DNA of 64,000 nt from Pararhodobacter zhoushanensis (GTDB lineage: Bacteria; Pseudomonadota; Alphaproteobacteria; Rhodobacterales; Rhodobacteraceae), in assembly GCF_003990445.1 (NCBI RefSeq), contig NZ_REEZ01000002.1, forward strand, positions 561,121 to 625,120, in the 5' to 3' direction. Numbering within the stretch: position 1 is the stretch's first letter; each line of letters begins with the position of its first letter. Of the stretch, positions 25,551 through 34,697 are shown one piece after another. Made by a program: the position numbers and the translations under genes. Below the pieces are notes generated by a model. The model ran no database searches. It was not told the DNA's origin and saw only the letters and a program-made list of their open reading frames with translations.

Positions 25551-26576
25551 TCACCTGCCCCATGCCCGGCGCAAAAACGCCAGCCAGTTGCCGTGGCACA
25601 GCTTGGCAATCAGCGTGTCGCCGTACCCGTGCGCTTCCATCGCCGCCACCAGCGCGGGCAGATCGGCGCAGCTGGCCATCCCCTGCGGCAAAGGCGCTCC
25701 GTCGAAATCCGACCCTAGCCCCACGTGATCCTCACCTGCGCCCTCTATCAGCGCATCAAGCTGACGCAGGCAGTCATCCAGTGTCGCGCGCCCGGTGCTC
25801 CACCCACTTTCGGACAGAAAGACCGTCGCATAGTTCAACCCGACCATCCCCCCCGTCTCACCGATCGCGCTCAACTGGGTGGTGGTCAGGTTGCGCGTCG
25901 TCCGGCAGACATTCCAGGCGTTTGAATGCGTGGCGAGCAGGGGGTGCCCCATCCCGGCGATGTCCCAAAAACCCTTCATCGTCAGATGGCTGGTGTCGAC
26001 GACGATGCCCAACTCGGCGCAGCGCGCTACCAAACGCTTGCCGTCCGGGGTCAGGCCCGGCCCGGTATCTCCGTCACCGCCAAAGCCGAACGGCACCCCG
26101 TCGCCCCAGATCGTCGGGCGCGACCACACCGGCCCCAGCGAGCGCAGACCCAGCGCGTGAAGCGCATCCAGAACCAACAGCTCGGGATCGATGCACTCGG
26201 CGCCCTCAAGATGCAGAACCGCGGCAATCCTTCCGGCCGCCATCGCCTCTTCGATCCCGGCGACATCGGTACACAGGCGCAGCAACCCCGCCGCCTGCAA
26301 GCGTTGGGCGATGCCCACTTCGGCCATCACCGATTGCAAGGCCGGCGCCTGCTCCATCGCCGCCGACAACGGCAACTCGCCCCCCTTGAAATTGCTGAAG
26401 TCAAAGCTCCGCCGGACCTGCGGTGAATACAAGGCGAACAATCCACCGGCAAAGCCACCCGCCTCTGCGGCGGGCGCGTTGATATGGCCCTCAAGCCGCG
26501 AAAACCGGGCCACAGGATCACCGCCTGCACTCCACAAACGGCTCAGAACATCATTGTGCCCGTCAAAAACCTGCAT
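25551..26576 (-). CDS. Membrane dipeptidase family (peptidase M19) protein
   Basis: A 341-residue zinc-dependent dipeptidase-family protein. Predicted ligands are in FDGHNDVL (His7 and Asp9), LHLEGAE (bridging Glu), DTSHLT and ATHSNA, and the C-terminal GLGSDFDGA is also conserved. Bacterial members hydrolyse dipeptides, including D-containing or dehydro-dipeptides. There is no signal peptide, so it acts in the cytoplasm. It is a single-gene unit; the terminator of the lpd transcript lies upstream. Confidence 0.9.
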   Translation of the reverse strand: MQVFDGHNDVLSRLWSAGGDPVARFSRLEGHINAPAAEAGGFAGGLFALYSPQVRRSFDFSNFKGGELPLSAAMEQAPALQSVMAEVGIAQRLQAAGLLRLCTDVAGIEEAMAAGRIAAVLHLEGAECIDPELLVLDALHALGLRSLGPVWSRPTIWGDGVPFGFGGDGDTGPGLTPDGKRLVARCAELGIVVDTSHLTMKGFWDIAGMGHPLLATHSNAWNVCRTTRNLTTTQLSAIGETGGMVGLNYATVFLSESGWSTGRATLDDCLRQLDALIEGAGEDHVGLGSDFDGAPLPQGMASCADLPALVAAMEAHGYGDTLIAKLCHGNWLAFLRRAWGR

Positions 26577-26647
26577 GCCACACCCCCGTTGTTTCGCCTG
26601 TTAAGCTTAGCGCGGCAGCCGACGAAAGCGAAACCCTTTCCAGACGC

Positions 26648-26677
26648 AAAAAGGCGGCACTCACTCGAGTACCGCCT
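26648..26677 (-). terminator. Intrinsic terminator downstream of lpdA
   Basis: Read on the minus strand, AGGCGGTACTC pairs with GAGTGCCGCCT (one G-U pair, 4-base loop) and is followed by TTTTT. It lies about 135 bases past the lpdA stop and before the dipeptidase gene, so it probably ends the long suc-lpd transcript. Confidence 0.8.
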
Positions 26678-26773
26678 CTCATCACCTTGTCATAAATACG
26701 CACACCCGGCTCGCCACCAAACGGCCCATCCGGCCCAGAGCGCTGACGCCGCGCGCAGGCGCGGCCGGCGCGA

Positions 26774-26792
26774 GGGGGGCTCGATGCCCCCC
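26774..26792. repeat. GC hairpin just after lpdA
   Basis: GGGGGGC (26774-26780) and GCCCCCC (26786-26792) form a hairpin 18 bases past the lpdA stop, without a T-run. It is of the same G-run/C-run type as those at 1399-1417 and 28228-28249. Confidence 0.5.
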
Positions 26793-26810
26793 GAGCGCCG
26801 CGCCCCGTCG

Positions 26811-28199
26811 TCAGGCGTGGATCGCGCCGTCGCCGCAGGCCAGCGCCGCCTCGCGCACGGCTTCCGAATAGGTCGGGTGCGCGTGGCAGGTCAGCGCGAC
26901 ATCCTGCGCCGAGGCACCGAACTCCATCGCCACGCAGATCTCGTGGATCAGATCGCCGGCGCCCGGCCCAATGATGTGGCAGCCCAGAACCCGGTCGGTG
27001 TTCTTGTCGGCGAGGATCTTCACGAAACCCTCGGCCTGAAACACCGCCTTGGCGCGGGCGTTGCCCATGAAGGGGAATTTGCCGACTTTGTAGTCGACGC
27101 CTGCCTCTTTGAGCTGCTCTTCGGTCTTGCCGACCGAGGATACCTCGGGCGTGGTGTAGATCACGCCGGGGATGACATCGTAATTCACGTGGCCATGCTT
27201 GCCCGCGATCACCTCGGCGACGGCCATGCCCTCATCCTCGGCCTTGTGGGCCAGCATCGGGCCGGTCACGGCGTCGCCGATGGCGTAGATGCCTTTGACG
27301 CTGGTCGCCCAATGCGCGTCGGTCTTGACCTGTCCGCGCGGCAGCAGCTCGACCCCGATCGCATCCAGACCCAGCCCGTCGGTATAGGCCTTGCGGCCCG
27401 TGGCAACCAGAACCACATCGGCGTCAACCGTGTGCTCACTGTCATCTTTGCGCAGCTTGTAGGTGACCGTTGCGCCTGACTTGGTGCGCTCGGCCTTCTG
27501 GACCGCGGCCCCAAGCGTGAACTTGAAGCCCTGTTTGGTGAGGATTTTCTGGAAGCTCTTGGCGATCTCGGCGTCCATGCCGGGCGTGATGGCGTCGAGG
27601 TATTCGATCACCGTGACGGTGGCGCCCAGACGGGCATAGACCGAGCCCATCTCCAGCCCGATCACACCTGCGCCGATCACCACGACCGATTTGGGGATCT
27701 TGGGCAGGCTGAGCGCGCCGGTCGAGGTGACGATGACCTCTTCATCGACCTCGACGCCCGGCAGGCTGGCCGCTTCAGAGCCCGTGGCGATGACGATGTT
27801 CTTGGCGTTGTGCACCTCATCGCCGACCTTGACCTGACCGGCCGCCGGGATCGAGGCCCAGCCTTTGAGCCAGGTCACCTTGTTCTTCTTGAACAGGAAC
27901 TCGATGCCCTTGGTGTTGCCGTTCACCACGTCCTGTTTGTAGGCCTGCATCTTGTCCCAGTCGACCGTCGGCGCAGCCCCCATCAGGCCCATCTTCTCGA
28001 AGTTCTCGTGAACCTCGTGCAGCTGGTGCGTGGCGTTGAGCAGCGCTTTCGACGGGATGCAGCCGACGTTCAGGCAGGTGCCGCCCAGCGTCTCGCGGCC
28101 TTCGACGCAAGCGACCTTGAGCCCCAGTTGCGCCGCGCGGATGGCGCAGACGTATCCGCCGGGTCCGGCGCCGATGACGATGAGATCGAAGTCAGCCAT
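26811..28199 (-). CDS. lpdA: Dihydrolipoyl dehydrogenase (E3)
   Basis: A 462-residue flavoprotein that reoxidises the lipoyl groups of 2-oxoacid dehydrogenases with NAD. The FAD motif [17 protein letters not shown] opens the protein, the redox pair is Cys42/Cys47 in [13 protein letters not shown], the NAD motif is [12 protein letters not shown], and the C-terminal catalytic His is in HAHPTYSE. The start [10 protein letters not shown] has GGAG about 9 bases upstream. It is the last gene of the suc cluster and so is most likely the E3 of the 2-oxoglutarate dehydrogenase complex. The three genes between it and sucB are unrelated. Confidence 0.96.
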   Translation of the reverse strand: MADFDLIVIGAGPGGYVCAIRAAQLGLKVACVEGRETLGGTCLNVGCIPSKALLNATHQLHEVHENFEKMGLMGAAPTVDWDKMQAYKQDVVNGNTKGIEFLFKKNKVTWLKGWASIPAAGQVKVGDEVHNAKNIVIATGSEAASLPGVEVDEEVIVTSTGALSLPKIPKSVVVIGAGVIGLEMGSVYARLGATVTVIEYLDAITPGMDAEIAKSFQKILTKQGFKFTLGAAVQKAERTKSGATVTYKLRKDDSEHTVDADVVLVATGRKAYTDGLGLDAIGVELLPRGQVKTDAHWATSVKGIYAIGDAVTGPMLAHKAEDEGMAVAEVIAGKHGHVNYDVIPGVIYTTPEVSSVGKTEEQLKEAGVDYKVGKFPFMGNARAKAVFQAEGFVKILADKNTDRVLGCHIIGPGAGDLIHEICVAMEFGASAQDVALTCHAHPTYSEAVREAALACGDGAIHA

Positions 28200-28227
28200 T
28201 GCTATGGTCTCCATGGTAGCGGGGGTC

Positions 28228-28249
28228 AGGGGGGTCCTCGGACCCCCCT
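28228..28249. repeat. Perfect G-run/C-run hairpin
   Basis: AGGGGGGTCC (28228-28237) and GGACCCCCCT (28240-28249) are perfect 10-base arms around TC. It precedes motif copy 2 by about 19 bases, repeating the arrangement at 1399-1476. Confidence 0.6.
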
Positions 28250-28268
28250 CTTCGGCATCCGCCGAATT

Positions 28269-28295
28269 CACCCCCCGAGGATATTTAGGGACAGA
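28269..28295 (+). repeat. CACCCCC-GGATATTT motif, copy 2
   Basis: CACCCCCCGAGGATATTT beginning at 28269, between the first MAPEG gene and lpdA. It matches copy 1 at 1449-1476 except near the centre. The flanking genes read leftwards here but rightwards at copy 1, so the motif has no fixed orientation to transcription. Confidence 0.5.
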
Positions 28296-28305
28296 TGATG
28301 CCGCA

Positions 28306-28698
28306 TCAGATCAGCGATGCGATGATCATTGTAACGGTGGCGAGCAACCCGACGAACCAGATCAGCGAGCGCCACGGCGCCCAGCCAAAGAGGTAGGCGG
28401 GCACATACAGGGCGCGCGTGGCGAGGTAGACCCAGGCGGCGGCCTGCGTGACGCCGGTGGACTGGCCCGAGAGCGTGACAACGACGACGGCGGCGGTGAA
28501 CAGGATCAGCGCTTCGAAATGGTTGTTGAGCGCACGTTGGGCGCGGCCCGCGAGGCCGGACAACTCGCGCGGCGTATCGCGCGGCGAGGCGGCGTATCGG
28601 GGGCCGACCTGTTGCTGGGCAAGCACGGAATAGGTGACGAACTGGGCAACCTGAAGCAGGATGGCGAGCGCGAGGGTGAGGAGTTCAGGGGTCATCAT
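28306..28698 (-). CDS. MAPEG family membrane protein A
   Basis: A 130-residue integral membrane protein with four predicted helices (residues about 5-27, 58-80, 83-101 and 108-128). It has the MAPEG signature region ([20 protein letters not shown] and [19 protein letters not shown]). MAPEG proteins include microsomal glutathione transferases; the bacterial function is usually unknown. It starts 5 bases after the stop of its paralogue MAPEG B, and the two share the layout RALYVPAY-x-W-PWR-LIW, so they arose by tandem duplication. Two adjacent ATGs (MM) are possible starts. Confidence 0.82.
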   Translation of the reverse strand: MMTPELLTLALAILLQVAQFVTYSVLAQQQVGPRYAASPRDTPRELSGLAGRAQRALNNHFEALILFTAAVVVVTLSGQSTGVTQAAAWVYLATRALYVPAYLFGWAPWRSLIWFVGLLATVTMIIASLI

Positions 28699-28703
28699 CT
28701 CTC

Positions 28704-29096
28704 TCAGATAAGGCCGAGGACCAGCAACGCCAATGTCGCCAGCCCGCTAATTGCCCAGATCAGCGTACGCCAGGGCACCCAACACAGCGCATAGGCCGGG
28801 ACATAAAGCGCGCGGGCGGCGACAAAGATCCAGGCCAGGGCGGCGGTCAGGCCCGAGGTCTTGCCTGCCAGCACCACCACCAGCACGGCGATGATGAAGG
28901 GGCCGACATTCTCGGTGAAATTCGCGGTCGCCCGGCGCAGGCGCAGAGTGAGCGGGGACAGGTCGTCCTCGACCCCCTCGCGCGTGCCCCAGTTGCCGGA
29001 CTTGCCGACGTCACGGGTCAGGAACCGCTGGGCTGTGAAAATCGTGGCGAAATGGATCAGCGCGGTGGCGGAAAGGGCGGCGAGTTCCGGCGTCAT
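28704..29096 (-). CDS. MAPEG family membrane protein B
   Basis: The tandem paralogue of the previous gene, also 130 residues with four helices and the [20 protein letters not shown] motif. It differs in the first loop, which carries a longer polar insert (RFLTRDVGKSGNWGTREGVE). The ATG overlaps the stop of the L,D-transpeptidase (ATGA, 29093-29096), so the three genes form one translationally linked run. Function unknown. Confidence 0.82.
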   Translation of the reverse strand: MTPELAALSATALIHFATIFTAQRFLTRDVGKSGNWGTREGVEDDLSPLTLRLRRATANFTENVGPFIIAVLVVVLAGKTSGLTAALAWIFVAARALYVPAYALCWVPWRTLIWAISGLATLALLVLGLI

Positions 29097-29635
29097 GGGC
29101 GGATCTCGATCGGGGTTCCGTCGGGCACCAGCGACCAGATCTGCCGCATCTCGCGGTTGGTCACGGCGATGCAGCCGGCCGTCCAGTCGCGCGAGCGTTG
29201 CAGCACACCCAGAAAGCCCCAGCCGTTGTTGATCCCGTGGATCATGATGTCGCCCCCGGCACGGCGGCCCTGCGATTCCGCATAAGCCACGTCCTGCTCA
29301 TTGGGGTACGAGATGTGCAGGCTCAGATAGGCCAGCGAGTTGGGGTTGCGCCAGTCGATGATATAGCGCCCCTCGGGCGTGCGCCCGTCACCCTCGAACC
29401 GTTTGGGGCCATCGTTGGCCCCGTCGCCCATCGAGATGCGGTATTCGCGCAGCGGCTGACCCTGACGGTACAGGATCAGGCGGCGTGCAGCCTTCAGCAC
29501 CAGCACGAAATCCGCTTGTTCATGCGCCGGGGCCATCGGCGGCGGCGGTCGGTTGCGCGACTGGGCCGAAGCGCTGTCCGCACCGCCGATCACGGCGACG
29601 GCGGCGAGGGTCTGAAGGACGAAACGGCGATGCAT
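29093..29635 (-). CDS. L,D-transpeptidase (YkuD domain)
   Basis: A 180-residue exported protein with a signal peptide (residues 1-24, ending ASA-QS). The YkuD catalytic motif is complete: His133 in MIHGINNGWG and the nucleophile Cys155 in SRDWTAGCIAVTN. Such enzymes form 3-3 peptidoglycan cross-links or attach proteins to the wall in the periplasm. It lies within the suc-lpd run on the same strand, separated from sucB by a REP-like palindrome, and overlaps MAPEG B by 4 bases. Its link to the TCA genes is positional only. Confidence 0.9.
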   Translation of the reverse strand: MHRRFVLQTLAAVAVIGGADSASAQSRNRPPPPMAPAHEQADFVLVLKAARRLILYRQGQPLREYRISMGDGANDGPKRFEGDGRTPEGRYIIDWRNPNSLAYLSLHISYPNEQDVAYAESQGRRAGGDIMIHGINNGWGFLGVLQRSRDWTAGCIAVTNREMRQIWSLVPDGTPIEIRP

Positions 29636-29671
29636 GGCGGCAGGTCCGATGCTGGAAACGCAAGCGAAACA

Positions 29672-29734
29672 GGGGTGGGGCGAAGCCCCACCCTACACCG
29701 GGCGCGCCGGCGTAGGGTGGGTTTTCAACCCACC
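29672..29734. repeat. REP-like double hairpin between sucB and the L,D-transpeptidase gene
   Basis: GGGTGGGGC-GAA-GCCCCACCC (29673-29693) and GGTGGGTT-TTC-AACCCACC (29716-29734) are separate hairpins. CCACCCTAC and GTAGGGTGG (about 29689-29720) can instead pair around a CCGG-GCGCG-CCGG core, giving an alternative cruciform. This layout resembles bacterial REP/BIME elements and may stop transcription or protect the upstream suc mRNA 3' end. Confidence 0.65.
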
Positions 29735-29735
29735 T

Positions 29736-30947
29736 TCAGAGGTCCATCAACAGGCGGCGCGGGTCTTCCAGCGCTTCCTTGACGCGGACGAGGAAGGTCA
29801 CAGCGCCTTTGCCGTCAACGATCCGGTGGTCATACGACAGCGCAAGATACATCATCGGACGGATGACGATCTGGCCGTTCACCACGACCGGACGGTCCTG
29901 GATCTTGTGCATGCCCAGAATCCCCGATTGCGGGGGGTTCAGGATCGGCGAGGACATCAGCGAGCCATAGACGCCGCCGTTCGAGATGGTGAACGAACCG
30001 CCCTGCATCTCTGCCATCGACAGCTTGCCGTCGCGGGCGCGCAGGCCCATTTCGGCGATCTTCTTCTCGATCGCGGCAAAGCCCATCTGGTCGGCGTCGC
30101 GCACAACCGGCACCACCAGACCCGAGGGCGTGCCCACGGCCACGCCCATGTGGACGTAGTTCTTGTAGACGACCTCTTGACCGTCGATCTCGGCGTTGAC
30201 CTCGGGCACTTCTTTCAGCGCGTGACAGCAGGCCTTCACGAAGAACGACATGAAGCCCAGCTTGACGCCGTGCTTTTTCTCGAACTGCGTCTTGTACTCG
30301 TTGCGCAGCTCCATGATGCCGGACATGTCCACCTCGTTGTAGGTGGTCAGCATCGCGGCGGTGTTCTGCGCGTCTTTCAGGCGGCGGGCGATCGTGGCGC
30401 GCAGGCGCGTCATCTTCACGCGCTCTTCGCGCACCGCGTCATCGGCAGCCACCGGGGCGCGGGTGACGGCAACCGGCGCGGGGGCCGGGGCAGCGGCACC
30501 ACCCGAGGCGACCGTGCGCTGCACGTCCTCTTTCATCACGCGACCGTCGCGGCCAGTGCCCTTGACGTCATCCGACGTCAGGCCAGCCTCGGCCATCGCC
30601 TTTTTCGCCGAAGGGGCATCCTCGACCGATTTCTCGGTCTTGGCGGCTTCGGCCTTGGGCGCTTCGGCGGCGGGCTTTTCGGCCTTGGCCGGGGCAGCGG
30701 CAGCGCCGTCGCCTTCGGTGATGATCGCCAGCAGGGCGTTCACACCGACCGTCTCACCCTCGGGCGCGATGATTTCCGACAGCACGCCAGCAGAGGGGGC
30801 CGGAACCTCGACCGTGACCTTGTCGGTTTCCAGCTCGCACAGCATTTCGTCGGCTGCGACGGTGTCACCGGGTTTCTTGAACCAGGTGGCGATGGTCGCT
30901 TCCGAGACACTCTCACCCAGCGTGGGGACGCGGACTTCGATGCTCAT
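29736..30947 (-). CDS. sucB: 2-oxoglutarate dehydrogenase E2 (dihydrolipoyl succinyltransferase)
   Basis: A 403-residue E2 subunit with three parts. The N-terminal lipoyl domain has lipoylated Lys43 in [12 protein letters not shown]. An Ala/Pro/Lys-rich linker follows, then a peripheral-subunit-binding domain ([18 protein letters not shown]). The C-terminal catalytic domain carries the active His374/Asp378 in SYDHRIVDG. Only one lipoyl domain is present, as usual for succinyltransferases. It starts 3 bases after sucA, so they are co-translated. Confidence 0.97.
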   Translation of the reverse strand: MSIEVRVPTLGESVSEATIATWFKKPGDTVAADEMLCELETDKVTVEVPAPSAGVLSEIIAPEGETVGVNALLAIITEGDGAAAAPAKAEKPAAEAPKAEAAKTEKSVEDAPSAKKAMAEAGLTSDDVKGTGRDGRVMKEDVQRTVASGGAAAPAPAPVAVTRAPVAADDAVREERVKMTRLRATIARRLKDAQNTAAMLTTYNEVDMSGIMELRNEYKTQFEKKHGVKLGFMSFFVKACCHALKEVPEVNAEIDGQEVVYKNYVHMGVAVGTPSGLVVPVVRDADQMGFAAIEKKIAEMGLRARDGKLSMAEMQGGSFTISNGGVYGSLMSSPILNPPQSGILGMHKIQDRPVVVNGQIVIRPMMYLALSYDHRIVDGKGAVTFLVRVKEALEDPRRLLMDL

Positions 30948-30950
30948 TGT

Positions 30951-33917
30951 TCAGTTCCCTTCCGACGTCAGCGCTTCGATCACCAGCGCCTCTTGTTGCG
31001 ACTTGTGCTTGCTGGCCAGACCCGTGGCGGGCGAGGCCGAAGCGGTGCGCCCGGCATAGCGGGCACGTTTGTGGGTGGCGCCGATCTCGGTCAGCACGGC
31101 TTCGAGGTTGGGCTCGATGTACGACCAGGCGCCCTGGTTCTTGGGCTCTTCCTGACACCAGACCATCTCGGCGGTCGGGAAGCGTTGCAGCTCCTGACGC
31201 AGGGACTTGTTCGGCATCGGATACAGTTGTTCGACACGCAGCAGATACACGTCGTCCAACCCGCGTGCGTCGCGCTCGGCCAGCAGGTCGAAATAGACCT
31301 TGCCCGAGCACAGCACGACGCGCTTGATTTCGGCATCGGGTTTCAGCGTCACGGTCGAGGTGCCGTATTGCGCATCATCCCACAGCACGCGGTGGAAGGT
31401 CGAGCCATCGGTGAAATCGGCCGCCTTGCTGACGCACATCGGGTGGCGCAGCAGGGATTTCGGCGTCATCAGGATCAGCGGCTTGCGGAAATCGCGGTGC
31501 AGCTGGCGGCGCAGGATGTGGAAATAGTTCGCCGGGGTCGAGCAGTTGGCGACGATCCAGTTTTCCTCGGCCGAGTTCTGCAGGAAGCGCTCAAGCCGGG
31601 CCGACGAGTGCTCGGGGCCCTGCCCTTCGAACCCGTGCGGCAGCAGCAGGACCAGCCCCGACATGCGCAGCCATTTGCTTTCGCCCGAGCTGATGAACTG
31701 GTCGAACATGATCTGCGCGCCGTTGGCGAAATCGCCGAACTGGGCTTCCCACAGGGTCAGCGCGTTGGGTTCGGACAGCGAATAGCCGTACTCAAAGCCC
31801 AGCACCGCGTATTCCGAGAGCATCGAGTCGATGACCTCGTAGCGGGCCTGACCGGAGCGGATATGGTTCAGCGGATAGTACCGCTCTTCCGTGGTCTGAT
31901 CGACCAGCGCCGAGTGGCGCTGCGAGAACGTCCCGCGCGAGCAATCCTGACCCGACAGGCGCACCGGGAACCCTTCGACCAGCAGCGAGCCAAAGGCGAT
32001 GGCCTCGGCCGTGGCCCAGTCAAAGCCCTCGCCGGTTTCGAACATCTTCTTCTTGCCGTCCAGCTGGCGCGTGACGGTCTTGTGGATGTCGAAGTCGGTC
32101 GGGGGCGTGGTCAGGCCGACGCCGATCTCGGCAAAGGTTTCCGGCTTCAGCCCGGTGTGACCGGCCTGATACTGATCGCGATCCTTGGTCTTGACCGTTT
32201 TCCAGCGTCCGTCCAGCCAGTCGGCCTTGTTCGGGCGGTATTCCTTGGCGGTCTCGAACTCGGTGTTCAGATGCGACTGGAACGCCGCTTTCATATCCTC
32301 GATCTCGCCCTCGGGGATCAGGCCGTCTTCGACCAGACGCTCGGTGTACAGCTGCAGCGTCGTCTTGTGGCGCTTGATCGACTTGTACATCGCCGGGTTG
32401 GTGAACATGGGCTCGTCGCCCTCGTTGTGACCAAAGCGGCGGTAGCAGAAGATGTCGATGACGACATCCTTGCCGAACTGCTGGCGGAACTCGGTCGCGA
32501 CCTTGGCGGCGTGAACCACAGCCTCGGGATCGTCGCCGTTGACGTGGAAGATCGGCGCTTCAACCATCAGCGCGATATCCGTCGGATAGGGCGAGGTGCG
32601 CGAGAAATGCGGCGCGGTGGTGAAGCCGATCTGGTTGTTCACGATGACGTGGATACAGCCACCCGTCCGGTGCCCCTTGATCCCCGACAGCTGCAGACAT
32701 TCGGCCACAACGCCCTGCCCGGCGAACGCGGCGTCGCCGTGCAGCAGGATCGGCAGGACCGAGCGACGCTCGGGGTCGTTGTGCTGGTCCTGCTTGGCGC
32801 GGACCTTGCCCAGAACAACCGGGTTCACCGCCTCAAGGTGCGAGGGGTTGGCGGTCAGCGACAGGTGCACGACATTGCCGTCGAACTCACGGTCCGACGA
32901 GGCGCCGAGGTGATACTTCACGTCGCCCGAGCCGTCGACTTCATCAGGCTTGAAGCTGCCGCCCTGAAATTCGTTGAAAATCGCGCGGTAGGGCTTGGCC
33001 ATCACGTTGGCCAGCACCGACAAACGGCCGCGGTGGGGCATGCCGATGACGATTTCCTTCACGCCCAGATTGCCGCCGCGCTTGATGATCTGTTCCATAG
33101 CGGGGATCAGGGCCTCAGCCCCGTCCAGACCAAAGCGCTTGGTGCCCATGAACTTGACGTGGCAGAACTTTTCAAAGCCCTCTGCCTCAACCAGTTTGTT
33201 CAGGATCGCCTTGCGGCCCATCTTGGTGAAGGTGATTTCCTTGCCGTATCCTTCGATGCGCTCTTTCAGCCAACCGGCTTCGGTCGGGTTCGAGATATGC
33301 ATGAACTGCAGCGCGAAGGTGCCGCAATAGGTGCGCTTGAGGATCTCCATGATCTGCCGCATCGAGGCAACCTGCAGCCCCAGCACGTTGTCGATGAAGA
33401 TCGGGCGGTCCATGTCGCTTTCGGCAAAGCCGTAAGCCACCGGGTCCAGTTCGCTGTGCAGCGAGTCGTCGCGCATTTTCAGCGGGTCCAGATCGGCGAT
33501 CAGGTGGCCCCGGATGCGGTAAGCGCGGATGATCATCAGGGCGCGCAGGCTGTCCAGAACAGCGCGCTGCACCTGCGTGTCGGTGATCTCGACGCCCTTT
33601 TCGGCGGCCTTGGCGCGGATCTTGTCGCCGGCGGCTTTGCTTTCCTGCGCGGCGGCGGGCCACATGCCGGTCAGGGCCGAGGTCAGCTCGTCCTGCGGCT
33701 GCGGCGGCCAGTCGGCGCGTGCCCAGCTGGGGCCTTCGGCCTGACGGGTGGCAGTGGCGACATCGTCGCCATTCGCCTCAAAGAACTGCGCCCATGCAGC
33801 GTCTACGCTGGACGGATCCTTTGCAAACCGCGCCTGCATCTGGTCGATGTAATCGGCATTCGCCCCATCCAGAAAGGACGTGGCATGCAGGGCGTCGTTG
33901 GGGCTTTGGTCGTTCAT
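30951..33917 (-). CDS. sucA: 2-oxoglutarate dehydrogenase E1
   Basis: A 988-residue thiamine-diphosphate enzyme that decarboxylates 2-oxoglutarate and passes succinyl to SucB. The N-terminal recruiting helix (SFLDGANADYIDQMQARF) is present. GMPHRGRLSVLANVMAKP, FHVNGDDPEAVVHAA and CYRRFGHNEGDEPMFTNP mark the cofactor-binding region, and the transketolase-like C-terminal domain is complete. It lies between the unknown secreted protein and sucB in the suc operon. Confidence 0.97.
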   Translation of the reverse strand: MNDQSPNDALHATSFLDGANADYIDQMQARFAKDPSSVDAAWAQFFEANGDDVATATRQAEGPSWARADWPPQPQDELTSALTGMWPAAAQESKAAGDKIRAKAAEKGVEITDTQVQRAVLDSLRALMIIRAYRIRGHLIADLDPLKMRDDSLHSELDPVAYGFAESDMDRPIFIDNVLGLQVASMRQIMEILKRTYCGTFALQFMHISNPTEAGWLKERIEGYGKEITFTKMGRKAILNKLVEAEGFEKFCHVKFMGTKRFGLDGAEALIPAMEQIIKRGGNLGVKEIVIGMPHRGRLSVLANVMAKPYRAIFNEFQGGSFKPDEVDGSGDVKYHLGASSDREFDGNVVHLSLTANPSHLEAVNPVVLGKVRAKQDQHNDPERRSVLPILLHGDAAFAGQGVVAECLQLSGIKGHRTGGCIHVIVNNQIGFTTAPHFSRTSPYPTDIALMVEAPIFHVNGDDPEAVVHAAKVATEFRQQFGKDVVIDIFCYRRFGHNEGDEPMFTNPAMYKSIKRHKTTLQLYTERLVEDGLIPEGEIEDMKAAFQSHLNTEFETAKEYRPNKADWLDGRWKTVKTKDRDQYQAGHTGLKPETFAEIGVGLTTPPTDFDIHKTVTRQLDGKKKMFETGEGFDWATAEAIAFGSLLVEGFPVRLSGQDCSRGTFSQRHSALVDQTTEERYYPLNHIRSGQARYEVIDSMLSEYAVLGFEYGYSLSEPNALTLWEAQFGDFANGAQIMFDQFISSGESKWLRMSGLVLLLPHGFEGQGPEHSSARLERFLQNSAEENWIVANCSTPANYFHILRRQLHRDFRKPLILMTPKSLLRHPMCVSKAADFTDGSTFHRVLWDDAQYGTSTVTLKPDAEIKRVVLCSGKVYFDLLAERDARGLDDVYLLRVEQLYPMPNKSLRQELQRFPTAEMVWCQEEPKNQGAWSYIEPNLEAVLTEIGATHKRARYAGRTASASPATGLASKHKSQQEALVIEALTSEGN

Positions 33918-33948
33918 GGGTCTGGTCCTCGGGGTGAGGGAAGGGATG

Positions 33949-34692
33949 TTACTGAGAAGATCGGTTCGAGGTGCTCTGCCGGAAGATCGTCACGCCACCG
34001 ATCCCGGCGAGATCGGCAACGCGCGTACCAGGCGGGACGGGCATCGTCACCATCGAGAACCCGGCGCTGGCCGTCGACACCGAGGGGTCGTCATCGAACG
34101 GTATACGCCCTTGTCTTGCACTGACGTTAAAACCTCGTGACGAGGCAGACGGCGTGTCGGTGATCGTCACATTTTCAGGCAGCACAGGCACCAAAGGGGC
34201 CGTATCAGGCGGGGCGATGAACAGGCAGCGCGTCTCACGACGGCCCTGACGTCCCGTGGTGATCGACCGGTCGATGATGAACAGCGTTCCCGCCGCATCG
34301 GCATAGGCCGCAACGCCGCCGCCCTGACCCGGGGTCGAATAGAGCCAGGGCGTGTCCGCCGCGACCACCTCGAATTCCCGCATCAACTGGTCCTCGGGCG
34401 CGATCAGCGCCGTGGCCATGATGCCCTGAAGCGCCCGGTTGTAAGCCAGCGCCATCCGCAGCGCGCGACCGTGCTCAGCCTCAGGGGCGAAGCTGTCCAG
34501 CGGCAACCGGGTCAGACCGGGGATCGCATCGAGGCTTTCAGCCAGCGACGACGCTGGAAAGAACAGCCGCGCGCATTGCGCGACAACCGCGTCGGCGGCA
34601 GGGGTCGTGTCGGCCAGACACGAACCGGCCAACGCCCCCGCCAGTATGGCAGGGGCGAAAAACCGGGACACAAGAGTGGCCGACACCATCAT
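33949..34692 (-). CDS. Uncharacterised exported protein inside the suc operon
   Basis: A 247-residue protein that I cannot assign to a family. It begins with a signal-like hydrophobic segment (residues about 4-26, ending LAGSCLADTT). The Cys could be a lipid-attachment site, but the box AGSC is a weak match. The mature part has the motif YADAAGTLFIIDRSI and two cysteines (Cys40 and one in TRCLFIAPP). It starts 5 bases after sucD and precedes sucA by 31 bases, so it must be co-transcribed with the TCA genes. Confidence 0.8.
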   Translation of the reverse strand: MMVSATLVSRFFAPAILAGALAGSCLADTTPAADAVVAQCARLFFPASSLAESLDAIPGLTRLPLDSFAPEAEHGRALRMALAYNRALQGIMATALIAPEDQLMREFEVVAADTPWLYSTPGQGGGVAAYADAAGTLFIIDRSITTGRQGRRETRCLFIAPPDTAPLVPVLPENVTITDTPSASSRGFNVSARQGRIPFDDDPSVSTASAGFSMVTMPVPPGTRVADLAGIGGVTIFRQSTSNRSSQ

Positions 34693-34697
34693 GACGT

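Noticed and set aside
29634-34124. A 1,496-codon open frame on the plus strand opposite sucB and sucA
   Set aside because: It is the mirror of two certain enzymes; high GC at third codon positions keeps the opposite frame open. Its translation is rich in His, Arg and Gly without any domain motif.
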